Source: Rotaria sordida
Taxonomy: Eukaryota > Rotifera > Eurotatoria > Philodinida > Philodinidae
Length of the DNA: 64,000 nucleotides
Direction: 5' to 3'
Assembly: GCA_905250125.1 (NCBI GenBank)
Contig: CAJNOL010000030.1
Location: forward strand, 186,001-250,000
Shown: positions 22,506 to 33,584 of the stretch, in pieces
How the letters are laid out: each line of letters starts with the position of its first letter
Numbering within the stretch: position 1 is the first letter of the stretch
Position numbers and translations under genes: made by a program
Notes under the pieces: generated by a model
The model's input: only the letters and a program-made list of their open reading frames with translations
Told to the model about the DNA's origin: nothing
The model's database searches: none

Positions 22506-25183
22506 ATTCTCTTTTCCTTTGCTTCTTTCTATTTTAAAGACATTTTATTGATCTAAAAGATTTATCAATTAAAATTGATAGTTCTATTTCTTTTTTTGTA
22601 TCGTCGTTTGTGCTAATTATTCAATCACTTTTTCTTGCTTTCTTGTTGGTTCTATTTCCGATCTTCTTTTTTTATGCTTGTTATCAATTGTTTTGACTTC
22701 TGCTTTTTCATTGCTTTTCTCATTTATTCAATCTTTTTTATAGAAAAAACAAAGAATAAATGTGAGTGTACTTCGTTAAACATTATTTCTGAGAACGACA
22801 CTACAGAACTCATTTTATTTCTCATTTCAAAGCATTCCTATAGCAAATTCTATGATATGAAAAGAGCTTATTTTTTGTATGGTTCTACCTAGAAAAGAAT
22901 AGTTCAAAACACTATCTGATATTGTATATGAATATATGGCAAATATGGTTTTCTAAAAATAACAACAACTTATAATGTTCTAAACTTATTTTCCATAATA
23001 CTGTGAGTTTTCTGTTAATATTGAAACAATAAGATATTTCGAATGTCTCTATCATTATTATAATTTCAAGAAAAACTATTGATCACTTTCAGAAAATAAT
23101 TTCAAGTCAAAAATAAAAAACATTCAAAAACTTGATGGCATTCGAATTTGACTCTATTGCAAATGCGATGCGAAGCTTCGACTGCCGATTATCGAAATAG
23201 TGGATATCTCATAAAAATCGGATAATTATTTCTGCCACTAATCAGGCAATGCTTTTCCACACTAGATATTTACACTTCACAGCAACGAATTCCTTTTCTG
23301 CCGCTCTTATCGAAAACTCGAATTATTTACCTTTAAGTCATTTCGCTGATCAAAAATGCAAAAGGAATTTAAAAACAACTATGACAGATACAAGAACTAT
23401 ACTAACGCATATCAACATGTTTGTAGAGGACGTTGTCAACTTGTTATTCAATTATCTATTATTAGCTGTCCATATAGCTGCAATGAATGAAAAGAGATTA
23501 TAGAGTAGAGCGTGGGTGTGGGTGAGGATGCTGTTCATTTTTCACATGTTCACACTGACATCCTTCATAATTTTATTTATTGTTCTTAAAACTTTTGGTT
23601 AATCATAAGTAGAACGAAGAATATTTTCTGGTAGCATCGCATTTGTATTATCGTATAATTGAAGGAAATATATATGTTCAAACAATTCAAATACATGATC
23701 ATTTCTAGTAGATTTTGAAATTATTTGATTTTTTAAAATGTGTTTATGTTTGTCCTTGTTTTTGAGGAATGAATCTTTCAATAAATTTTCGTTTTTTCTT
23801 CTTTATCACATATAAATGTACATATACAGTATTTCTACTTTTTTCATTTTTCCTCGAGAAATAATATTATCTCATTATTTTCAATATAAATGTTAATTGG
23901 AAAATTATCATATTTAATAATCGAAGAAAGATACTAACACATTTTAATTCATGTAGTTGTTTTACCAATTATTATAAAATCAATAAAACAAACAGCATTT
24001 TAAAAGACCATCGATTCTATTCGAGTTCGAAGATTTTGATGTGACTCTATCTAACTAGTTCTGAATCTATTTTTGATAATGAAAAACTATGTGACTTACT
24101 AAATTCATTGAACTTTATTGCACTAGTTGTAAGTGTTTACTAAATGAATAGACAACAAATTCATGAGGTCAAAAAAAATTTTTTTTTTGCCGTATGTGAC
24201 ATATAAATAATTAATTATTGTCTTTGTCGTATTATTATTAGAGTTCAGAGATTCCTTGAGAGCGTCAGCATTCGAAGGGATTCGATGACTTAGAAGATTG
24301 ATCAGAAGTTTTTGAATAAAATTGACTGGATTAGGGAGAGAGGTTCCGAATGTTTTTGGAAATAGGTGAGAAAACCAAAACAATAAAACACTGAAACTCT
24401 GCTTGAGAAAAGCGACAAATTTTCAAGATTGAAGGGGTGGGGGGCAACCCCATCGACCCCTTGCCCACGCGACACACCGCTGTTAGAATTCAATATTATA
24501 GTAATAAAGTGTGAATTGACATCATCATTATCTAGAAAAAAAAATGTTTCCAGGCTGTATTAAACCATCAGATTCTATTTAACTGTATTGATGATTAATT
24601 TCTATAACACTTTTCACAAAGCTCGCATCAGTTATTGGAATATCTTTGTTCACGATTTTCAAATTCACTCAACTCATAAACATTCATACCGATTCTGTTA
24701 ACAGTGATCGTTTGTTGCTACAAGAGAAATGTTTTTTTTTTACAAATGCTCGCTTACACCAGGATACGGATGCCAATTATATCGGTTATTTTGCAAGACA
24801 ATGCATTCAAAATACTGCAACATAAACAATAAAATGTAATGATAATCTTATTCGATTGTTTTTGTTACAAATATCTTCATATTTGGTGAATATGATTATT
24901 AATCCCATGTACATGTCAATTATAATTTGCAGATATATTTTCGCGTTTATTTATTGTATTAATTTCTTTTTTAAGTAATACTTCTATTGTTTTTTGTAAA
25001 AGCCTTTCAAATAAATATTTTACACTCATTTAATACTAATTCAAAATGACAATAAAAAGAAAATATTAACAAAATAAAATGTGTATTCTAGTATAACACA
25101 CACGCATTTGACAATAGAAGTCTTTTGCTGAGCTTTAAAAAGATTAACATGCATGAAGAATAAAAATATAAAATAAATTTAAC
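22506..25183. other. Intergenic, no supported gene
   Basis: AT-rich sequence without a recognisable gene. At 23510-23526 there is GCGTGGGTGTGGGTGAGG, two units of TGTGGG, the word reported as bdelloid telomeric repeat. At 24423-24482 a short GC-rich island (GGGGTGGGGGGCAACCCC) stands out from the AT-rich surroundings; its origin is unknown. Confidence 0.4.
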
Positions 25184-25265
25184 AGTATAAGTCTAGTTTA
25201 TGTAAACACCTATCTTCCACTTTCTTATCCTCAACAAAGGTGTTTACATAAACTAGACTTATACT
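25184..25265. repeat. Perfect 28-bp inverted repeat with 26-base loop
   Basis: The left arm 25184-25211 (AGTATAAGTCTAGTTTATGT, then AAACACCT) is the exact reverse complement of 25238-25265. The 26-base loop is pyrimidine-rich on this strand. No mismatch over 28 bp means a recent event or selection; all other inverted repeats in the window are diverged. It could form a cruciform, or a pre-miRNA-like hairpin if transcribed. Confidence 0.9.
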
Positions 25266-27029
25266 CCTAGTTTTTACGCACAAAAACCAAAATAAGAAAA
25301 ATCACACGTAAAATAAAATGACACAACTACTCTAGATAAATTAACAAAATAATAATTGTATAAATCAACTCTTCAATTTTATACAGTTTCACACCACAGT
25401 AAAAGAATATCATTTTCTTTTTTACAAACAAATACCTAAACTTAAACTTGTTTACAATAAAAATTATTTATTACCATTTTAAATTAATAAATGTGGAGTA
25501 GGACATGATCCCACATCCACGACCTTTGTTGAGAAATAAATAATGTGAAATGAATGATGGAAAAATTCAGTGATCAGAAGTATCTTTTTTTAGTAATCAA
25601 CAATACTGTCAGCCAACGATTATATCATAGCGTGATAGAGAATATGAAGATGTGGGTGTAATGCAAAATTTTCATTTATTTTATTATACGTGTATACTCT
25701 TCAGCAATGAGTCGAAGCAAAAACAATGAGGACAAGAAACACACATACTCAATGATACTTGTAGCCTACCATTTACGACCATATGAATATATAGGTCGAA
25801 AAAAGCTCTTGAACAAATCGTTCAGATGCAATCCATTGAATTAAGACGAAAATTATGAATAAGTAACAATTCTATCTTATAAACTGGATTTTTTTTATGA
25901 AAACAGATGAAAATTCTTTTTAATGAATGACTTAGATGACTCGAGTTAAGGTTATTCAATTTTCGAATTCGAATTCAGTCAGACTCATTAAAAAAAATGT
26001 GACTCGAACTCGTCCAATCCTGATCGAAATATTGAATATAAAAATCGAAATCAACATTTTTCTCTGCAGTATTTAACTAAGTAATGATATTTTCTGATGA
26101 ATAGAAAATAGTTAAACAGCTGAATTGCATATTTTAAGATTAGTTCCAAATTTCTACAAACACAAGTATTCAACAAAAAAACAACATCTGTTATAATTAT
26201 TCAATGATAACAATACATGTACTGATATGTTCGAGTAGATCTTTGTTTTTCATATAGAAAGACGACAAAAATTATTACGACAATTTTATTTCGATTATCA
26301 TTTCACAAAAAATTTCTATTTTGAGAAAAAGAAAAGTCACCATAACTCTTACCATTTACTCTTCAAATACTAGATCATTTCGTTGATTTAGATTATTTTT
26401 ATTACTTTTGTTTGTTCGATCAATCAGCAGACATAAGTCAAGTGAATGTGCATTAACTTGACGTAACAAGAAAACGGTTAGATTAGATCCATATCAACTA
26501 TTTCATTACCATAGTATTATTCAACATGCGAATCGATTGTTTCTTTGTTTTTTTTTGATTAATAATCGTAATACTGTAGTATACAGAATTCATTTCATTT
26601 TTCAAATACTCGCCTTTACTGGAACTTTTGAAAATTACTTTTATACTGTACCATTAAAAAAATATTAAATATGAACATTCAAAAGTATTTTATTACATGG
26701 GCAATTATCAATGGCAACTAGCCAGAAAAGAATATCTCATAATATTTGTTCAATTTTCGAAAGATGACTGTAGAATTAAGAATACAATGTAATGAATGTA
26801 TTTTTATATTGCAGAGAATGATAATAAAGACAAGCTAAATAAACTAACAGAATATATGGTATTGTTGAGATTCTTTCATCATTCAACGTATATGATTAAA
26901 AATCTCTTATTTATGGCATGTGATAGTAATTTTTGTTTTTGGACAAGTAATTTTAAACAAACCTTCGTCACATTCCAATTTTGTTTCTTTATGTTCAACC
27001 GTATAATGCAAAGAAATGTTAAATTCAAA
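25266..27029. other. Intergenic, no supported gene
   Basis: AT-rich; frames on both strands look random. Nothing else seen. Confidence 0.4.
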
Positions 27030-27445
27030 TAGACCCATAAGGATTCTTTAATAACTTCTTAAAATCATCTCGATGGCTTTCAATGCTAATGACTTCTTCA
27101 ACAAATGTAGCTTTAATTTCATTCTTTATAAATCCAGCAAGTTCAATGTTGGCAAGAAAATAGTCATCAATTTCCGAAAGATTATAAAAATATTGTCATT
27201 ATCTACTATCCATTGAACCTATGCCTACAAAATAATTGGTACCATCATAAACAAGTTTTTATGACAGAGTTAATTGAACAGGATCTTTCTGTAGATCTTT
27301 TCGTTATGAAAGCACAATATACATTTTTTAGCTGAGACAGTTTACTGTTAACAAAACTTATCATTTCATTGATAATATCAAGATTTCTTGTATAGTCTGT
27401 AATTGTTTGTAAAATATTCGTTGTACTCTCAGTAGATTATGAGTA
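27030..27445 (-). pseudogene. Unidentified decayed coding remnant
   Basis: On the minus strand two stretches look coding in composition: STTNILQTITDYTRNLDI followed by INEMISFVNSKLSQLKN (about 27440-27330), and LSEIDDYFLANIELAGFIKN continuing to FKKLLKNPYGS (about 27180-27035). They are separated by stops and frame changes, and no start or complete exon is seen. The helical, Lys/Glu/Leu-rich character gives no family. Low confidence. Confidence 0.25.
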
Positions 27446-27543
27446 CTATTTTTTCGCTGCACTAAAACCATTTTGCATCAAAATACCATGACGAAGTCTA
27501 ATAACATGATGTGTTGAGTGAAAAAAATTAACTTTCATAATTT

Positions 27544-27596
27544 GAGGGTGTGAATGTGTGGGTCTTCACTTCAACTGTGCCCACACACTCACCTTT
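27544..27596. repeat. G-rich/C-rich short hairpin
   Basis: GAGGGTGTGAATGTGTGGG is followed after about 17 bases by CCCACACACTCACCTT, forming a hairpin with a TGTGGG-like arm. Similar hairpins with a GTCTTGTCTTC loop occur near 50630 and 54125. Confidence 0.5.
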
Positions 27597-27869
27597 TCTC
27601 TTTGTCAAAAGATTTACCTGTGTTCTCCTCCGAGACCTTATGAAAAATGTATTGTATCAAACCATCTTTTCAGCATTATAAAGAACCCTTGAAAGTTGTT
27701 TAAAGTTATTAGATGATAAAATAGCGGCTGTCTAGAAAATAAAAACAGGGTTTTCATTGAGTTCATTTTTCCATTTGGTTTCTGTGGGAAACTACAGGTA
27801 AATTTTTCGACGAAAAAAGGTTTCTTAAATTCTTTAATGACATATAGATCAACTCAGTTTTTATGCTAA

Positions 27870-28234
27870 AGAAGAAGAAGAAGAAGAATACTTCGCCTTT
27901 CGGCTACCTTGCGGTATGCTGTCTGAAGACAGTTTCGAAAGCTGAATATTTTTCCTACAGCTAGTACTAGCTGGATCTCTGGACAGAAGGCTAGTCTGAC
28001 TCCGAGTTCTTCCACTCAATCACTTGAGCTCCCTGTACACGCTGACTAACCACAAACTAGTCACAAGAGTCGGTGTATATCACAACATAATTAGTATGCT
28101 ATCGTACTGATGATCCGAGACAAAATAGCCGTTAGTGACTCGTCCAAGGTTATTCCATGTTTGGTGGCGCCGAGGCTCGAGCACAGTACCTTGGTAGTAC
28201 GTGCCAAACAGCTTAATCATTCAGCCATAGTAGC
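27870..28234 (-). mobile_element. tRNA-derived SINE-like element
   Basis: Read on the minus strand the element starts GCTACTATGGCTGAATGATT at 28234. It contains an A-box-like word TGGCTGAATGA (consensus TGGCNNAGTGG) and, about 40 bases on, a B-box-like GTGCTCGAGCCTC (consensus GGTTCGANTCC). A more complex body of about 270 bp follows, and it ends in a (CTT)n tail (the GAAGAAGAA tract at 27870-27888). This head-body-tail order is that of a SINE with an internal Pol III promoter. Base composition is clearly less AT-rich than the flanks. No target-site duplication was identified. A full tRNA fold is not kept, so it is not a tRNA gene. Confidence 0.5.
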
Positions 28235-28547
28235 TATTGTTTATGTTGATTTAGAATATTATATTAATTTTGCCTCAAATTAAAATTTTTCTAATCGAAA
28301 TCTTCTAAATATTGATTAAAAAGACACAAAGTTGCGCATGGAGAATAGTGTGATTAGGAGTTTTTTAAATAGGCAGATTTTTTTGACTTTGTAAAATACA
28401 GAATTTTGTAGCCTTATAAAAAGGACTATCAAATGCGCAACACCAAAATTTAGGTCATTTTAAGTTTTAAATTAAAATATATGTTGAAAAATAAGAGTGC
28501 ATAATAAATACAGTAAATATGCTAGTAGTGTCTACCAGTGCAACGGA

Positions 28548-30003
28548 CTTAGAGTGAGCCGACTTAAATTTGCCAGAAAAAAATACTTCTTTCGGAAACT
28601 TTCGATAATTCAAGTTTCTGATATCGTACAAACCTAAATTTTAGTTTTCACAGTAGAATAAACATTTGCCCATCGATTGATTGAAAAATAATCAGTTGAT
28701 GTTTAGTAAGAAGCGTCATAATAGCACTGGGATCATTGTTGATTGAATTTTCTTCCGATTTTTAAACTGCCAGTATACGTTTGTTTTTTCGATTTTTGCC
28801 ATTTGCATGTAAAATGATAATGAATCTCAAAAAAAACCTTTGTTACTTATTATAAATGATCTCTATTTCAAATAAAACACATACCATTCGATCCATCTTA
28901 ACATGATATATCGAGTGATCTTTTTTCAAAACAATTTGAATTTATCAAATTTTTTCACTTCTTCGATACAAAAATTTGTATTCTTTGTCATGTCTCAGCA
29001 TGTATTTTATACCTATTTATGTCGATCAACGTATTTTATTTTCGTTATTTAGTCGATACGTTAGAACGCATGTAAAATTATTTGCTTCTATATATATATA
29101 TCCTAATTTATCGGTAGAACAAGTAAAATAAAATACGTTGATCGACATAAATAAGAATATTGAAAACATGTTGTGATGGGATAAGGAACATAAATATATA
29201 TATTTTTCTTTCATTTCACATCTTTGTATCGAAGACATGAAAAAATTGATAAATTCGAATGGTTTTGAAAAAGAAAATTAATCGATGCGTCATATAAAGA
29301 GGAATCATGTTATACTACGTATGTAAGACGTGCTATAAGACAAATTTGTTAATGATATAAACTATATATGTTTGTTCTCTTTTTTTTTCCTACATAAATA
29401 TGTTGTTAATTATAGATATATTTTTTCTTTCGTTCTGTCAGGTATTTTTTCTAGTGTTTTCTTGTTTTCCTCCTTTAGTTTCTCTCTTATTTTGATGTCA
29501 TAATTCATGTAGTCCGTTTCTCCTAGCACTCGGTATATGTATATATATATATATATATGTATACGCACCTGTTGTTCTATTTTGAGATGAATCTATCTAT
29601 CTAATCTAATAAGATCCAGCCTGTTTAGATATCATAAGTAAACTATATACATAACAACATATTCGGACATAATAAATCGAGGGGTATATTTTTTATTTGA
29701 AATAGAGGTCATTTATAATAAGTAAGGGAGTTTCTTTTTTTTTAGATTCATTACCATTTTATATGCAAACGGCAGAAATAGAAAAAAAATACGTATATTG
29801 GCAGTTTAAAAATCAAAAAAAAAATTCCATTAACAATGATCCTGATGCTATTATGACGCTTCTTACTAAACATCAATCGATAGACAAATGTTTACTATAC
29901 TCTGGAAACTAAAATTTAGATTTATACGATATAAGAAACTTGAGTTATCGAAGGTTTACGAAAGAAATATTTTTTTTCCGGCAGAGTTAAGTCTACTCAC
30001 TCT
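28548..30003. repeat. Long imperfect palindrome (about 1.45 kb) with a one-sided insertion
   Basis: Outer arms: AGAGTGAGCCGACTTAA (28549) against TTAAGTCTACTCACTCT (about 29987-30003); AGTAAGAAGCGTCATAATAGCA (28708) against TGCTATTATGACGCTTCTTACT (29847); TATTATAAATGATCTCTATTTC against GAAATAGAGGTCATTTATAATA. Inner arms: TATTTATGTCGATCAACGTATTTTATTT (29014) against AAATAAAATACGTTGATCGACATAAATA (29128), essentially perfect, centred near 29085. About 370 bp at 29320-29690, including an (AT)n tract, has no partner in the left arm, so it was inserted in one arm or lost from the other. No transposase. Likely a foldback/MITE-type element or an inverted duplication. Confidence 0.8.
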
Positions 30004-30339
30004 ACATCTCGTAACATCAAACAACCAATTGATTATTTATATAGGGGACTGTATCCTCATCAAAGAGCTACCAAATTCATAATATCAATAATATTTTGTG
30101 TAATCTGCTTCCTATTAAATAGAGTCCGCAGTGCGATACTTTGATTATTGGAATAATGACTAAAAACACATTATTCTGTTGAGAGCTTTTAGTTTTCGAA
30201 ATTTGATCAAAACGTCATGAAACCAGTATCATAATGTTAATCACAACATACTCTTTTCATTGATATATAATTGAATATGGTTGACAAAGAAAAGTACGCG
30301 TAGGCTGATTTGACGTCTTATGCGCCCCCCCCCCCTTTC
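30004..30339. other. Short intergenic stretch
   Basis: No gene. A run of 12 C at about 30326-30337 marks the boundary before the duplicated chitinase 5' block. Confidence 0.4.
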
Positions 30340-32035
30340 AAGAACATAAAATTCCTAACAAAAGAACGAAAAATGAGAGTGATATTCTGCAAAGATTGAT
30401 CACATCATCAATTACAATTGAGTAAACTGACTTGAAATTCATAGGCAACATAATTTCAATTCTTGACATCCTTGACTACAATGATGATTGCTAAATGTAT
30501 AGGCTTTGATCGTACTATGCAAAGACAATCAAATAAAATCGAGCTACATATAGCCAGGTGAGAATGACGTATTGTTTACGCGTGACTTTTTTTCTCTTCA
30601 ATTGGTTTTTTGCTTATTTTCGTATGAGATATGTCATGTGACAATCATGACATAGCGGTAAAAATTGCTTGAACAATGAGAGAAAGCCTATTGTGGGCAG
30701 GACTGATTAATACATCCATTTACATGATTCTTAATTATAAATGAGACATCCAATTTCAATATTTATTCATCCATAATGACAATAACAAACAGTAGTATAA
30801 AAACAAGTGCTCTCTGCGTATTTCTTTATCTTCTAGTTTTCGATGTCGTTGATGTGAAAAAAAAGAATGCATAGTGTTAGGCCTTTCTGAGTCGACGTAC
30901 TTTAAACGCTTGTTATTCTTCAATTTTTCTCTTGTTCACATTTTTGTTTACCAATATACGAGTTGATTATGTTAGTTTTGATAGTGTTACTGAGTTTACT
31001 ATACTTATATAAAACTTTAGAAGATTTTCGTATTGATATTGTTAGATAGAGCATCAATTATTCTATCTAACTATATAGTTTTCATTTTGTTTACTTTGAA
31101 TTTTGTCCAAGAATTTGATATATTTTGCAAAAGTTTTCAAAGATTTTCTATTCAGCAATTTTTGAGATAATTTCTCAGGTAGCTTTTTTCACGATCCACT
31201 GAGGTATTGAAACTTTTTATTTTTATAGAGAATTATAGACCATTTTTTTTCCTCTATCTAGCTATATATTTTTCATTGGACTTATCCTCTATCTGTAATA
31301 TGAATTTTGGTGATTTCCTTAAAAATGTGTTCGTGAAGTTTTTCCATATATAGCTTTCGGCTTTTTTTTTTCAAAGAAATTTTGGTTATTTCAATATTTA
31401 AACCTTTTTTCTTTGATATATAGCTGAATGAAACGTTGATTTCTCTATCGATTTACCTAATTTTGATAAGATTGATGTTAAGTTTTAGCAGTCAATTTTC
31501 GAGAAAGATAATATAAATTTGGTTTTGCATAAAAACAAAAGTAGACCAAATTTTTACATTAAAATCCAATTTTCTCTTCAATTTCGAATCATTACTGTTT
31601 AATATTTTCTGCACGTTTAAGTGTGATGAATTTCTTCCATTCAAACCAAAATTCATCGTTAATGAATTTGGTTGAACTAAAATAGGAGCGTGCAAAAGTT
31701 TCAATTCAACGTTTCTTGAAATTTATCAAATTTTTCGAAAACATGCAAAATAAATAAAATAATAATTATATAGATCAATGAAGTAATTCATGATCTATCT
31801 AACTATTAAAAAAATTGCAAACATCCGAAGTCTTGTATAAATAGAATGTTGTGAACAAAACTATCAAAAATAATGTAATCAACGTGTATATTGAACCTTT
31901 TACTACGAAGTTTCTCTTACTGATTCATCATTTATGTAATCTCTCTCTCTATCTAGTTATTAAAATAATAATTTTCATTTACTTTCTGTTGTTTTAGATA
32001 ATAACGAAGATATTTTCGCAAGAGCAAATATAAAT
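30340..32035 (+). promoter_or_regulatory. 5' flank of chitinase copy 2, with an insertion of about 940 bp
   Basis: Homologous to 20300-21103 (TATA box TATAAAA at 30796-30802, GACGTACTTTAAACGC, and the final about 110 bp before the ATG), but interrupted between about 30960 and 31900. The interrupting sequence itself contains diverged copies of the motif CTATCTA-TATA-TTTTCATTT (near 31070 and 31250) that also occurs just before both start codons (near 21020 and 31940). So it may have grown by local duplication rather than by a foreign insertion. Confidence 0.55.
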
Positions 32036-32548
32036 ATGTTTTGCTCAATATTAGTCTTTTCTCTTCTTTTTGTTGATATATTCCTCAATGTTCAAGGTTA
32101 CAATTACGATAAAGAGTTTCGTAACATAAGATTGATTCATAAAAAGTATGCTCATGTCAAGTGTCCTCATCCAACTCAATGTCGGTCAAAATGGGGTTCC
32201 TGTGGAACGGGACCAGCTCATTGTGGTAACGGTTGTCAAGCAGGTCCATGCACGAGAACTAGTAAGACTATAAGTGATAGTAACACTCAAGATGATATGG
32301 CCTGTCCTGATTCAAGCCAATGTTTATCGAAATGGGGCTCTTGTGGAACGGGATCAGATTATTGTGGTGACGGTTGTCAAGCGGGTCCATGTACGGAAAC
32401 TACCACGACCACCAGCAGNNNNNNNNNNNNNNNNNNNNNNNNNNNNNNNNNNNNNNNNNNNNNNNNNNNNNNNNNNNNNNNNNNNNNNNNNNNNNNNNNN
32501 NNNNNNNNNNNNNNNNNNGGAGAAAAAAATAGTGATGGGCTAGTTTGA
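32036..32548 (+). pseudogene. Second chitinase-like gene, truncated at an assembly gap
   Basis: A paralogue of the GH19 chitinase at 21.1 kb. Residues 1-21 form a near-identical signal peptide (MFCSILVFSLLFVDIFLNVQ). Two chitin-binding repeats follow at about 43-72 and 90-119, then a Thr-rich linker (ETTTTTS) running into the 100-N gap. Beyond the gap the frame closes within 10 codons and the sequence from 32519 to 33100 shows no GH19 motif. The catalytic domain is therefore either hidden by a mis-sized gap or lost. In both repeats the SKWGYCG motif is SKWGSCG, replacing an aromatic that normally stacks on chitin, and repeat 1 has AHC for AYC. Typed as pseudogene because no catalytic domain is visible; it could be a real gene broken by assembly, or a binding-only protein. 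Confidence 0.6.
32419..32518. other. Assembly gap (100 N)
   Basis: Exactly 100 N, a conventional scaffold-gap size. The true distance is unknown. It interrupts the chitinase copy just after its Thr-rich linker. Confidence 0.97.
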
Positions 32549-33584
32549 GACCGAGGCAGAAGGCGATTAGAGCAAGAAATTCAACTGTAAAGTACATTCA
32601 AAGGCTCCACAAAAGCTTCGATGAATATTACAAGATTATACAAGGATCGTACTGCACGATTTTATAAGAAATGCAGACTTTAAGATTGTCATATGAAATT
32701 ATACAAGATCTTGTGCACTTGTAGAAGATCATAATGCAAGTTCTGATATAATCTTCTAGGAACGTACAAGACTTTATATTCACATTCTTTGACCTAGAAT
32801 CAACAAAGACACGAACATTCATCTTTCTCATTTATTTACAAAAATCACTCATAACAACAAATCATCTTCAAATATTCGCTCAAAAACACGAAAATCTTAA
32901 TAAAAATCTCAATACAGTATAATGTGATGAATATAAAAATCTGTTTATTGGATTAACAATCGAAACAATTTAATTTCGAGATTTTGATGATTTCTTTTAA
33001 ATTATGATATGTAAGTAAGAAATAATTGAACTAAAACGACAATTTTAAATAATCTTCAATAGTAATATAAACCATCATTAAGAACAATAAAAATAACAAA
33101 GTGTTTTCCGTTATTCTGATCTTATAACTCAAGGAAGAATTCGAACGAATTAATACGATTTGTTTTCTCTCAAATGTGTACAGTAAAGCTTGTTGAGCGG
33201 ATTCCAAAACCAGTCGAATCCGAGTTCGAGTTCAAAAATTTTGGATCTGATACACTCTACCCTACACATTTCTCAGACGAATCATCTGAGAAAATGTAGG
33301 GTGTACTATCCATCGAATAGAAAAAATCGGAAAAAAGCATCTCATATCTTCGGGACTGCTATTCTGTTCTGATTACAAAAATTTCTTTGAAAGTATCAAA
33401 ATACGTTCGATAGGGTGTAGGTTCGAAAAATTTCACTCAACCAGATCGAATCCGAATTTGAGGCCCAAAAAGTTCAATAAACCTGATGCGGATCCAAGTT
33501 CAAAAGTTCTGGACCCGACAGAAGGGTGTTAGTTAAAGTTATTTTATTCGTATTTGATTGTTTTGAACAATTTGAATCTTCTGA
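32549..33584. other. Intergenic with a hairpin and decayed repeat
   Basis: No gene. The stretch 33200-33540 twice shows GAATCCGA(G/A)TT(C/T)GAG and TTCAAAA(A/G)TT(T/C)TGGA, and an imperfect inverted repeat at about 33251-33306, probably transposon debris. Confidence 0.4.
33251..33306. repeat. Hairpin-forming inverted repeat
   Basis: CCCTACACATTTCTCAGACGA is mirrored by TCATCTGAGAAAATGTAGGG with a loop of only a few bases, extended by TACAC at the left and GTGTA at the right. It would form a strong stem. Confidence 0.6.

Noticed and set aside
24423-24482. GC-rich island as a gene fragment
   Set aside because: Translation gives only a short frame with no recognised motif; it is too short to assign to any element.
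28160-28234. Possible tRNA gene on the minus strand
   Set aside because: A-box and B-box-like words are present, but anticodon and T arms do not fold into a normal cloverleaf and the sequence continues into a SINE-like body.
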